Shown: piece by piece, positions 40,500 through 47,590 of the stretch | Layout of the letters: each line of letters starts with the position of its first letter | Numbering within the stretch: the stretch's first letter is position 1 | Source of the DNA: Maridesulfovibrio sp. | GTDB lineage: Bacteria > Desulfobacterota > Desulfovibrionia > Desulfovibrionales > Desulfovibrionaceae | Assembly (NCBI RefSeq): GCF_963677005.1 | Contig: NZ_OY781616.1 | Span: 2,104,766 to 2,168,765, forward strand | DNA: 64,000 bases | Reading direction: 5' to 3' | The notes under the pieces: generated by a model | What the model was told of the DNA's origin: nothing | Database searches by the model: none | The model's input: the letters and a program-made list of their open reading frames with translations, nothing else | Translations under genes and position numbers: made by a program

Positions 40500-42983
40500 T
40501 TATTCGGCCCAGACCAACGTATTTCCACCGGATTCCTTGGCCCTGTAAGTGGCCGTATCCGCCCGGTTGAGCATAAGGTCGGGTGTATCTCCATCCCTGA
40601 TGACGGTCATACCGCCGCTGATGGTGACCATGCCCGAACAACCTTTTTCCACCCGCAGCCTGATCCGGTTGCCGATCTTTTCCAACGCCTCCGCACGGAC
40701 CTCGGTGACAATAACACCGAATTCGTCTCCGCCGTAACGGCATGGAAAATCCATCCCGGACCTGAGTTCGGACTTGAGTACATCGGCCACCTTACGCAAC
40801 ACGTCATCTCCGGCCTGATGCCCTTTCGTATCGTTAACGGCCTTGAATCCGTCCAGATCGAAAAAGAGCAGTCCGACAGGACGCCCGGTACGGAAGCTGC
40901 GGGTGATTTCACGGGCCAGCAGGGTATTGAACTGTGTGTGGTTGAATAGATCAGTAAGCCCGTCAAAAATGGCCTGACGCTTCAGTTTATCCTCAAGTCT
41001 GCGGATATGCGTCAGATCCCTGGCCACGATAAGGAGCCTTTCTCCCGGACCTGCCAACCGGCTGATGACCAGCTCAAACGGACGTCCAGCAGTATCGGTT
41101 CGTTTCAGAAGCACTTCCAGCACCGATCTCTTCTGATCGAAAATCTCCGGACTCCAACGACCGGTAAATGTTTCGACAGGAGTCGCAATGTCAAAAATAT
41201 TGCGCCCCAGAAAAATCTTTGAAAAACGAGCCGAGGCATAATTAATGTTTCCGCGCCGGTCAACCGTAAGCACTACGTCACGCATGGAATCAACCAGGCT
41301 CTCCAGAAAATCACGCTGCTTCAGCGCCAGGACCTGACTCTCGGAAACCTCCCTGACATTTTCCATGACCACTGAAATCATTCTTTCATCGCCCCTGGTC
41401 TGGCGATAAGCGGAAACATACATACAGGCATCGCGGGGTATCCCGCCCGTGCGAAGGCTTACACACATGATTTTGCTGAATGACTGGTGATCTTCGGATT
41501 CAAGAAAATCCGTCCATCCCCTGCCCAGACCTATACCCAGCCCGGTCTTGAACAGTTCACTGAAAAATTTCTCTCCGGATGCGGTTGCTCCGCCTAGGAA
41601 ACGTGCCATCTCCTCGTTCATATCGAAAAGTTTTCCGTTCATATCCAGCGTGGCAATTCCAAGCGGCAGATTGTTCAGTGTTCTGGCGCGGTCTTCTATA
41701 AGATGCTGCTTGGCGCAATAATGCTCGTATGCCTGCCCGATAAAACGGAAGTACAGCCCAAGATCCTTTATTTCATCAGGCGTAAGGTTCCCCACAGAGC
41801 AGACAAACCTGCCGAACAGGGATGTATGACTGGAGATGTCTATGCTGCCGCCTTTCTTTCCTGTGGGCAGTTCCTCGACAGACAGCCCTCCTTCTCCCTT
41901 ATGCACACCGTCGGCGGATGATGTGTACAGCGTATAGGAGTCCGTGTGCGGAGATTTCAGGGCAAGTTCCCATTCCGAAATATCCCAGTTAAGCTTCACA
42001 TGGCGGGCTATAATCCTGGCTATGGACTTAACGCCGCCCTCGGCGGTGAGCAGTTCCAGGCTCATGAAATAATTTGACTGAAGACTTTTTATGGAATGGC
42101 TGTAAAAATTTGTTTCATCAGCATCATCGCCCATTCCAAGGGTACTCAGCATGGACTGAAACTTGGTGCGGCAGACGGAACGAAAATCCTCTATCGTATC
42201 CTCTTCCATTCCAAGTGTATTCTGGAGCAGAATTTCGAACTGAAGGACATTGAACGGAGACGCGCCGTTGCCCAATTCCATCTCGGCCCAGCGGGTGGCA
42301 AGAATCACAGCCTGAGTGGGCAGGTCGAAAGAATCAAGTTCATCAATGGCATGATGGTTGGGCAGCGAAGGACAATCCAGAGTCTTCATCTTCCAGCGAT
42401 CAAGCAGCATACTGCTCACTTCACCGTGGTTAATCCCCCATGCTTTTCTTTCTTCTTCATCCTGGGCGGGATATGAACGGGCCACTGAATTCATGTCGGT
42501 TTGGTAGGGCAGAGTCTGTGGTGAAGCGCACCGCAGAAAAAGCAGCGAAATATCCTTGAGCAGGCAGCACAGGTACACCTTGTCCGCCTGATCCGGGCAT
42601 ATCCTGGAAGCTATGAGCTGGGCGGCAATAGCTCCCCACACGGTCAGCAGCCAGTCGCTGAAAACATTATAATCGCTGTCTCCGGCGTTTCCGCTGATGT
42701 GCTTCTGATAGGTTATGGTAACCGCCAGATTCAGCAGTTCACGGGTCCCGAGAACAATTGCGGCCCTCTTTATATCCGAAATTTCCTGCGAAAGACCGTA
42801 AAAAGGAGAATTGACCAGAGTGAGAATAGTGGTTGAAAGGGCAGGGTCCATGCTGATGATTTTGCCCAGCACGTCAAAGTCCGGTTCCGCCCTGCATGCT
42901 TCCTCCATAAGTTGGAGCATTACCGGGGGAAAACTGAGCTTCATCATAAGCCTCGGTGATTCAAGGATTTCTTCCAGACTCAT
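40500..42983 (-). CDS. HDOD-PAS-PAS-GGDEF signalling protein (probable diguanylate cyclase)
   Basis: The start ATG at 42983 follows AAGGAG and gives 827 residues; a frame from 43013 is less likely. Residues 10-210 form an HDOD domain (L-S-F-P-P-V-M-L-Q-L, I-I-S-M-D-P-A-L-S-T-T-I-L-T-L-V-N-S). A helical/GAF-like middle follows, then PAS domains at about 430-540 and 560-670, and GGDEF at 680-827 with an intact R-Y-G-G-D-E-F active site. The inhibitory RxxD site is not in register (S-G-M-D instead), so product feedback may be absent. It is predicted to be cytosolic. c-di-GMP made here could reach the PilZ protein at 1.7 kb. Confidence 0.86.
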   Translation of the reverse strand: MSLEEILESPRLMMKLSFPPVMLQLMEEACRAEPDFDVLGKIISMDPALSTTILTLVNSPFYGLSQEISDIKRAAIVLGTRELLNLAVTITYQKHISGNAGDSDYNVFSDWLLTVWGAIAAQLIASRICPDQADKVYLCCLLKDISLLFLRCASPQTLPYQTDMNSVARSYPAQDEEERKAWGINHGEVSSMLLDRWKMKTLDCPSLPNHHAIDELDSFDLPTQAVILATRWAEMELGNGASPFNVLQFEILLQNTLGMEEDTIEDFRSVCRTKFQSMLSTLGMGDDADETNFYSHSIKSLQSNYFMSLELLTAEGGVKSIARIIARHVKLNWDISEWELALKSPHTDSYTLYTSSADGVHKGEGGLSVEELPTGKKGGSIDISSHTSLFGRFVCSVGNLTPDEIKDLGLYFRFIGQAYEHYCAKQHLIEDRARTLNNLPLGIATLDMNGKLFDMNEEMARFLGGATASGEKFFSELFKTGLGIGLGRGWTDFLESEDHQSFSKIMCVSLRTGGIPRDACMYVSAYRQTRGDERMISVVMENVREVSESQVLALKQRDFLESLVDSMRDVVLTVDRRGNINYASARFSKIFLGRNIFDIATPVETFTGRWSPEIFDQKRSVLEVLLKRTDTAGRPFELVISRLAGPGERLLIVARDLTHIRRLEDKLKRQAIFDGLTDLFNHTQFNTLLAREITRSFRTGRPVGLLFFDLDGFKAVNDTKGHQAGDDVLRKVADVLKSELRSGMDFPCRYGGDEFGVIVTEVRAEALEKIGNRIRLRVEKGCSGMVTISGGMTVIRDGDTPDLMLNRADTATYRAKESGGNTLVWAE

Positions 42984-43013
42984 CGACAGCTGCTCCTTAT
43001 ACTTACACTCCAC

Positions 43014-43982
43014 CTATTTGCTGCGGGTCAACACAAAATCGGCGGCCTGCTTGAGTACCCGACATTCAGCGCTGTCGGGAAGCGGTTCGAGACATTTCTT
43101 GGCCTTCTCAATATAGTCTGCAGCATACTGCCGTGTTCTGGCCCCGAAATCATGCTTTCTTATTTCCGCGAGCAGAAAATCCCTTTTTTCATCAGATAGG
43201 GTGCGACTCTTTATCGCGGCAAGAAGTTCTTCCGCCTGATCATCTTGTAACATCTCAAGGTAAAGAATCAAAGGTAAAGTGACTTTGCCTTCTTTCAGGT
43301 CCCCGCCTTCCGGCTTACCGGTATCATCGGAGGGAGATTCGTAGTCTATGGCATCATCCACGAGCTGGAATGCAATGCCCATGTTCAGACCGAAATTTCC
43401 GACCGAGTCCTCCACCGCCAGATCATCGCAGGCGAGAGCGGCACCCATGCGGCAGGAGGTCTCGATAAGCCGGGCGGTCTTGCCTATGATGATATCCATG
43501 TAGGTATCCCTGTTGACCATCGGCTCGGAAATATGGGCGATTTCCCGAATCTCACCTTCAGCAGTGGCCATTATGCCGTCAGCCATTATGTAGCTGATAC
43601 GCGATTTTCCGTAACCGGCACCGATCCTGTTGGCCAGAGCCAGAAGGACATCACCGGCAAGGATTGTCTCGGTTGTGCCGAAGACAAGATGGGAAGCTTT
43701 TACACCTCTGCGCAAATCGGCATCATCAAGAATATCATCGTGCAGCAGTGTGGCCGCATGGAGCAGTTCAAGGGAACAGGCCAGCGGATAAATGTCGTCT
43801 TTCGCATACCCCAGTCCCCTCGCCGTAAGCAGGGTGAGCACCGGACGAATACGCTTGCCCGGAGCAAGGAGAACGTGTCTTGCGACTCCCTTCACCAAGC
43901 CCTCCAGTTTATCGGTTTCTTCATTGATGAAACCGTTGATGCGAGGCAACTCTTTCTCAAAATAGGCTAATAACTCAGTCAT
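43014..43982 (-). CDS. ispB: Long-chain polyprenyl diphosphate synthase (IspB type)
   Basis: The 322-residue all-helical prenyltransferase has the first aspartate-rich motif in L-L-H-D-D-I-L-D-D-A-D and the second in F-Q-L-V-D-D-A-I-D-Y. No bulky residue blocks the chain just before the first motif (A-T-L), as in medium/long-chain synthases. Placement after mqnB and near the menaquinone methyltransferase suggests it makes the menaquinone side chain. It lies 48 bp downstream of mqnB and 30 bp upstream of the GGDEF gene. Confidence 0.88.
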   Translation of the reverse strand: MTELLAYFEKELPRINGFINEETDKLEGLVKGVARHVLLAPGKRIRPVLTLLTARGLGYAKDDIYPLACSLELLHAATLLHDDILDDADLRRGVKASHLVFGTTETILAGDVLLALANRIGAGYGKSRISYIMADGIMATAEGEIREIAHISEPMVNRDTYMDIIIGKTARLIETSCRMGAALACDDLAVEDSVGNFGLNMGIAFQLVDDAIDYESPSDDTGKPEGGDLKEGKVTLPLILYLEMLQDDQAEELLAAIKSRTLSDEKRDFLLAEIRKHDFGARTRQYAADYIEKAKKCLEPLPDSAECRVLKQAADFVLTRSK

Positions 43983-44030
43983 CCGCTTATGAATTATCCC
44001 GGTTATGCAGGGTCAGGCGAAAGTAAATGG

Positions 44031-44729
44031 TCAACTGAAAACCCCGGAGCAGATTCGGCCGAGTCCGGCCAGAGCCCCGCGCAGATCCCAGTCTCCGCTT
44101 TCCCTTGATCCGACAATGTTAGAAACGGTCCGCAACTCGCACATCTCAACACCGGCAGTGGCGCAGGCGTATGCGACCGCAAAACCTTCCATATTCTCCA
44201 AATCTGCCGCATACACCGACCGGAACCGGGCAGCGGCAGCGGCAGTAGCGGTAACTCCGCTCACTGTAAGTGATATAGCTTCGGGCAGTTTTGCCAATCG
44301 GTCAAGTCCTGAATTAGCAAGACTTTTACCGGAAACCAGATCTACGCGGTCCCAAACGGGGCTGCCTTCAACAACACCCAGGCTGAATCCCAGACTTTCA
44401 GGATCAACCGTATCGCCGGTTTTCAGCCCGTATTCGGGCCATATTTCGGTCCGGACCAGACCGGCAGACCCTATGGAAAAGCTCTCCGGATTAAATGTTC
44501 CGGCTATCCCGGCCAGCATGACAAGACCCGGGTCATGCACAGCCAAAGCCTTTCCCAAAGCAAATGCAGCATTGATTATACCGATTCCGGTCACCAGCAG
44601 CAGTCCGGGACGTCCTCCCAGTTCAACAGGAACTGTTTCACCCTGTTCAAGCGCCGGGAGTTTCACAAATCCACCAAGTGCGGATTTCATTTCCCGAACC
44701 GTTGCGGTGACAAAAAGAATCGGGTTCAA
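44031..44729 (-). CDS. mqnB: Futalosine hydrolase (menaquinone biosynthesis)
   Basis: The 232-residue protein starts with TTG, with GGAG inside the end of the upstream gene 3 bp away. It belongs to the MTA/SAH nucleosidase family: V-T-G-I-G-I-I-N-A-A, L-A-G-I-A-G-T-F, and the catalytic/substrate block D-L-E-N-M-E-G-F-A-V-A-Y followed by E-L-R-T-V-S-N-I-V-G-S-R. The W-D-L-x-x-A-L ending and overall spacing match MqnB, which releases hypoxanthine from futalosine. This indicates the futalosine route to menaquinone from chorismate. Confidence 0.85.
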   Translation of the reverse strand: MNPILFVTATVREMKSALGGFVKLPALEQGETVPVELGGRPGLLLVTGIGIINAAFALGKALAVHDPGLVMLAGIAGTFNPESFSIGSAGLVRTEIWPEYGLKTGDTVDPESLGFSLGVVEGSPVWDRVDLVSGKSLANSGLDRLAKLPEAISLTVSGVTATAAAAARFRSVYAADLENMEGFAVAYACATAGVEMCELRTVSNIVGSRESGDWDLRGALAGLGRICSGVFS

Positions 44730-44732
44730 ATC

Positions 44733-46049
44733 TTAGAGTCTCCAGTACCGGATACCGGCCTCTTCCAGTTCATTGCGCTCGAAGAAACATTTTACATCAA
44801 TGATCAACGCATCATCGGGACGACTGAACCAGCTTTTGATTTCATCAAGTGAAATGCTGCGGTACTCATCATGGGAAACAGCCAGAATAACTGCTTCAAG
44901 ATCATGAAATTCTTCAAACGGGACGGTCTTGAGCCCGTATTCCTCCACAGCTTCTTCCGGATCGGCATAAGCATCGTGCACCAGCACGTTGACCCCGAAG
45001 GATTCAAGTTCGCTGACAACATCAACCACCTTGGTGTTGCGCAGGTCAGGCACATTTTCCTTGAAAGTGAGTCCGAGAACCCCTACGCGGGCATTTTTGA
45101 CTCTGCTGTCACCGTTGATCATCTGTTTGACCGTGGTATCGGCGATGAACTTGCCGACTGAGTCGTTGATCTTGCGCCCGGCCAGTATGACCTGGGGATG
45201 ATAGCCGATGGATTCGGCCTTGGTGGTCAGGTAATAGGGGTCTACACCGATGCAGTGCCCGCCTACAAGACCCGGACGAAACGGAAGGAAATTCCATTTG
45301 GTTCCGGCAGCTTCGAGAACATCCAGAGTGTCTATGCCCATGCGGTCGAAGATCATGGACAGCTCATTCATGAGCGCTATGTTCAGGTCTCGCTGAGTGT
45401 TTTCAATCACCTTGGCAGCTTCGGCAACCTTTATGCAGGAAGCACGGTGCGTTCCGGCGGTAACGACTGTGGAGTACAATTTGTCCAGAAGCTCTGCAAC
45501 TTCCTCAGTATTCCCGGAAACAACCTTAACAATGGTCTGCAGGGTATGTTTGCGGTCACCGGGGTTGATGCGTTCCGGCGAATAGCCCACACCGAAATCA
45601 TCACCGTATTTCATGCCGGATTTCTCTTCCAGCAGGGGAACGCAGATGTCTTCGGTAAGACCGGGATAAACGGTTGATTCATAAACAACAACGCTCCCGG
45701 CGGACATATTTTCGCCGACCATGGCGGTTGCGCCTACAACCGGCTTGAGGTCCGGATTACGGGCTTCGTCAATCGGGGTAGGCACAGCGACAATAATCAC
45801 CCCGCAATCTTTGAGAACGGAAGGGTCGCTGCTGAATTCGACATAGTTGTGGAAATCTGTTTCCAGAACTTCATTTGTACGGTCGTACCCGGTGCGCAGT
45901 TCCTTTACTCTCTGCTCGGAAATATCAACGCCCATGACTTTGAAATGACGTCCCAGGGCAACGGCCAGAGGCAGGCCCACGTATCCCAGGCCCACCACGC
46001 CAATACTGACTTTCCTGTCTTTGATATCTTCGAATTTAATCATAAACAT
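44733..46049 (-). CDS. Nucleotide-sugar dehydrogenase (UDP-HexNAc 6-dehydrogenase type, TviB/WbpO-like)
   Basis: The 438-residue protein has an N-terminal Rossmann motif G-V-V-G-L-G-Y-V-G-L-P, the Y-E-S-T-V-Y-P-G and G-Y-S-P-E-R-I-N-P-G-D motifs, and the catalytic cysteine in G-G-H-C-I-G-V-D-P-Y-Y-L. The E-R-I-N-P-G-D-x-x-H motif is typical of the branch that oxidises UDP-N-acetyl-hexosamines to uronic acids for capsule or O-antigen. No polysaccharide cluster surrounds it. Two in-frame ATGs (46049 and 46043) are both plausible starts after AAGGA. Confidence 0.88.
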   Translation of the reverse strand: MFMIKFEDIKDRKVSIGVVGLGYVGLPLAVALGRHFKVMGVDISEQRVKELRTGYDRTNEVLETDFHNYVEFSSDPSVLKDCGVIIVAVPTPIDEARNPDLKPVVGATAMVGENMSAGSVVVYESTVYPGLTEDICVPLLEEKSGMKYGDDFGVGYSPERINPGDRKHTLQTIVKVVSGNTEEVAELLDKLYSTVVTAGTHRASCIKVAEAAKVIENTQRDLNIALMNELSMIFDRMGIDTLDVLEAAGTKWNFLPFRPGLVGGHCIGVDPYYLTTKAESIGYHPQVILAGRKINDSVGKFIADTTVKQMINGDSRVKNARVGVLGLTFKENVPDLRNTKVVDVVSELESFGVNVLVHDAYADPEEAVEEYGLKTVPFEEFHDLEAVILAVSHDEYRSISLDEIKSWFSRPDDALIIDVKCFFERNELEEAGIRYWRL

Positions 46050-46183
46050 TATATCCTTATGTTTTTAACTTTCCGGATTCTCCGGATTTTCCTGTAAATA
46101 ATGCAGGAGAGAAAAATTTAATAAGCCTACTTACGCCCTCGGGGGTGGACAGAATCTTCCGGCCCATATACAACGCACCTATT

Positions 46184-46393
46184 ATGCATATCGACTGGTC
46201 CTTTCTTCTTTCAGCCCTAGGTCTGGCCTTCATTATCGAAGGGATTCCCTACTTCGTGTTTTCTGAGCGCATGCCCAGAATCCTGATCTCAATTATAGAA
46301 AGAGGACCGAGGCAGTTGCGCATTCTCGGACTGATAGCAATGATTTTCGGGCTGCTTCTCATATCTTTCGGCCAATCTCTTTCAGACCTGTGA
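46184..46393 (+). CDS. DUF2065 (YjeT-like) small membrane protein
   Basis: Starting at the ATG at 46184 the protein has 69 residues with two membrane helices: L-S-A-L-G-L-A-F-I-I-E-G-I-P-Y-F and I-L-G-L-I-A-M-I-F-G-L-L-L-I-S-F-G. The first is the hallmark of DUF2065, a family often found near hflKC or purA. The upstream GTG at 46145 would add 13 residues not expected in the family. No strong ribosome site is present. Function unknown. Confidence 0.75.
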   Translation: MHIDWSFLLSALGLAFIIEGIPYFVFSERMPRILISIIERGPRQLRILGLIAMIFGLLLISFGQSLSDL

Positions 46394-46406
46394 ACAGGTC
46401 CGGCTG

Positions 46407-47132
46407 CTAGCTCTTCTCAGCCACATGGATATAGACAATCCCGGACAACAACGGGATGAACATGACCCGGTCAAACCCTGCCCGGCGTAATTCTTCACCA
46501 AGAGCTCTCTCTTCAGGAAAAGCCCGTATGGTGTCCGCCAGATACGAATACGCTCCGGAATCTCCGGACACAACCTTCCCAAGCAGCGGAAGGACCCTGT
46601 TCAAATAAAAATTGTATACACCCTTCCAGATGCGCTTACTGCCGGAACCGAACTCAAGGATACAGAATCTGGCACCCGGTTTAAGCGTCCGCAGGATCTC
46701 GCTGTAGGCATCTTCACGGGGCAGTATGTTGCGGATGCCGAAAGCAATGGTGGCGCCGTCAAGGCAGCAGTCCGGCAGCGGCAGTTTTTTGCCGTCGGCC
46801 TGCACGGGAGCAATGTGACCGCCTCTGGCGGCATGCTTTCCGGTAAGCTTCTTGTTCTTGCCGCACGCGAGCATGGGAAAAGCGAAGTCCATTGCCAGGA
46901 CCTTAAGTTCCGGATGCTGTCGAATCAGTTCTACAGACACATCAAGAGTTCCGGCAGCAAGGTCGAGGACCAGCCCGTCTTTGCGGGGGCGAACCAGTTT
47001 CACAAGTCTGTAGCGCCAGTAAATATCCTGCCCGGCACTCAGAAAATGGTTCAGAAAATCGTACCAGCCGGCAATGCGGCCGAACATGGCGGCAACCTTT
47101 CTGCCATGTTCCTGATGGGATGAATCGGCCAT
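46407..47132 (-). CDS. ubiE: Menaquinone/ubiquinone C-methyltransferase (UbiE/MenG)
   Basis: The 241-residue SAM methyltransferase has motif I V-L-D-L-A-A-G-T-L-D-V, L-A-M-D-F-A-F-P-M-L, the UbiE block D-G-A-T-I-A-F-G-I-R-N, and L-K-P-G-A-R-F-C-I-L-E-F. It starts with F-G-R-I-A-G-W-Y-D-F-L-N-H, also typical. It would methylate demethylmenaquinone, the last step of the pathway that mqnB and the polyprenyl synthase serve. It follows a 60-residue gene by 4 bp and is downstream of an attenuator-like leader. Confidence 0.88.
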   Translation of the reverse strand: MADSSHQEHGRKVAAMFGRIAGWYDFLNHFLSAGQDIYWRYRLVKLVRPRKDGLVLDLAAGTLDVSVELIRQHPELKVLAMDFAFPMLACGKNKKLTGKHAARGGHIAPVQADGKKLPLPDCCLDGATIAFGIRNILPREDAYSEILRTLKPGARFCILEFGSGSKRIWKGVYNFYLNRVLPLLGKVVSGDSGAYSYLADTIRAFPEERALGEELRRAGFDRVMFIPLLSGIVYIHVAEKS

Positions 47133-47136
47133 TTAT

Positions 47137-47319
47137 CTACGAATCCTTGTTTCCGCTCTCGGAAAGGACTGCCTGCTGCTCCCTTACAGCCGCGACGACA
47201 TCTGCGTATATGGAGCTGAAATTTTCCGAGAAATTGCTCGGGGAAATACGTCCCACTTCAATGAATTTGACTACTATTTCCTTGGTGACCTGCAAAGCCT
47301 GCTTCTCAATTTTATCCAT
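47137..47319 (-). CDS. Small conserved protein (60 residues) in front of ubiE
   Basis: A short acidic helical protein with the core V-T-K-E-I-V-V-K-F-I-E-V-G-R-I-S-P. I recall similar 60-80 residue proteins as conserved hypotheticals in Desulfovibrio, but no function. AAGGA precedes the ATG by nine bases and only 4 bp separate its stop from the ubiE start, so the two are co-translated. No cysteines, no membrane segment. Confidence 0.75.
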   Translation of the reverse strand: MDKIEKQALQVTKEIVVKFIEVGRISPSNFSENFSSIYADVVAAVREQQAVLSESGNKDS

Positions 47320-47453
47320 AATATACTATCCTTGCGTTGGCGGGAAAAACCCCGCCCGGTGGGAAATGGCCACGACCTCCACAGGTAGGGCGCCGGGCGG
47401 GTAAAAAGAAAGAAACCAGTAAAGCACCCTTCTTTTGTGAGGCTCTTTAGCAT
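47274..47453 (-). CDS. Candidate leader ORF (59 codons) overlapping an attenuator-like terminator
   Basis: An ATG at 47453 lies seven bases after a strong GGAGG, just downstream of a good promoter. The encoded peptide begins M-L-K-S-L-T-K-E-G-C-F-T-G-F-F-L-F, with four Phe codons among codons 11-17. A GC-rich terminator hairpin begins at codon 18. The frame runs on through the hairpin and ends inside the 60-residue gene in another frame. It is probably regulatory rather than a functional protein, or it may be chance. Confidence 0.45.
   Translation of the reverse strand: MLKSLTKEGCFTGFFLFTRPAPYLWRSWPFPTGRGFSRQRKDSILWIKLRSRLCRSPRK
47351..47401 (-). terminator. Attenuator-like terminator in the leader of the ubiE operon
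   Basis: CCCGCCCGG and CCGGGCGGG form a perfect 9-bp G/C stem with a 33-base loop (inner stem ACCT/AGGT), followed on the minus strand by GTTTTT. The 3' arm GGCGGG can alternatively pair with CCCGCC just after the T-run. Because it lies between a promoter and the first gene, it fits an attenuator or the end of a short RNA. Confidence 0.65.
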
Positions 47454-47490
47454 GAGACCTCCAAATAGTCGACCCGCTTCTCGGCTGAAA

Positions 47491-47520
47491 ATTATATCCC
47501 ACCGACAGTGTCATTTACAA
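47491..47520 (-). promoter_or_regulatory. Promoter of the ubiE leader transcript
   Basis: On the minus strand TTGTAA (47515-47520) and a perfect TATAAT (47491-47496) are 18 bases apart. Transcription would start near 47484, about 30 bases before the leader ATG. Confidence 0.75.
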
Positions 47521-47526
47521 ATCAAA

Positions 47527-47559
47527 TCGGTCCGCCGAAACAAAACTCCGGCGGACCGA
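47527..47559 (-). terminator. Terminator of the acidic coiled-coil gene
   Basis: TCGGTCCGCCG pairs with CGGCGGACCGA (11 bp), followed on the minus strand by TTTGATTTG. It lies 32 bp after the stop codon. Confidence 0.88.
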
Positions 47560-47590
47560 CCATCTGGATCAAAGTATGTATAACTTACGG

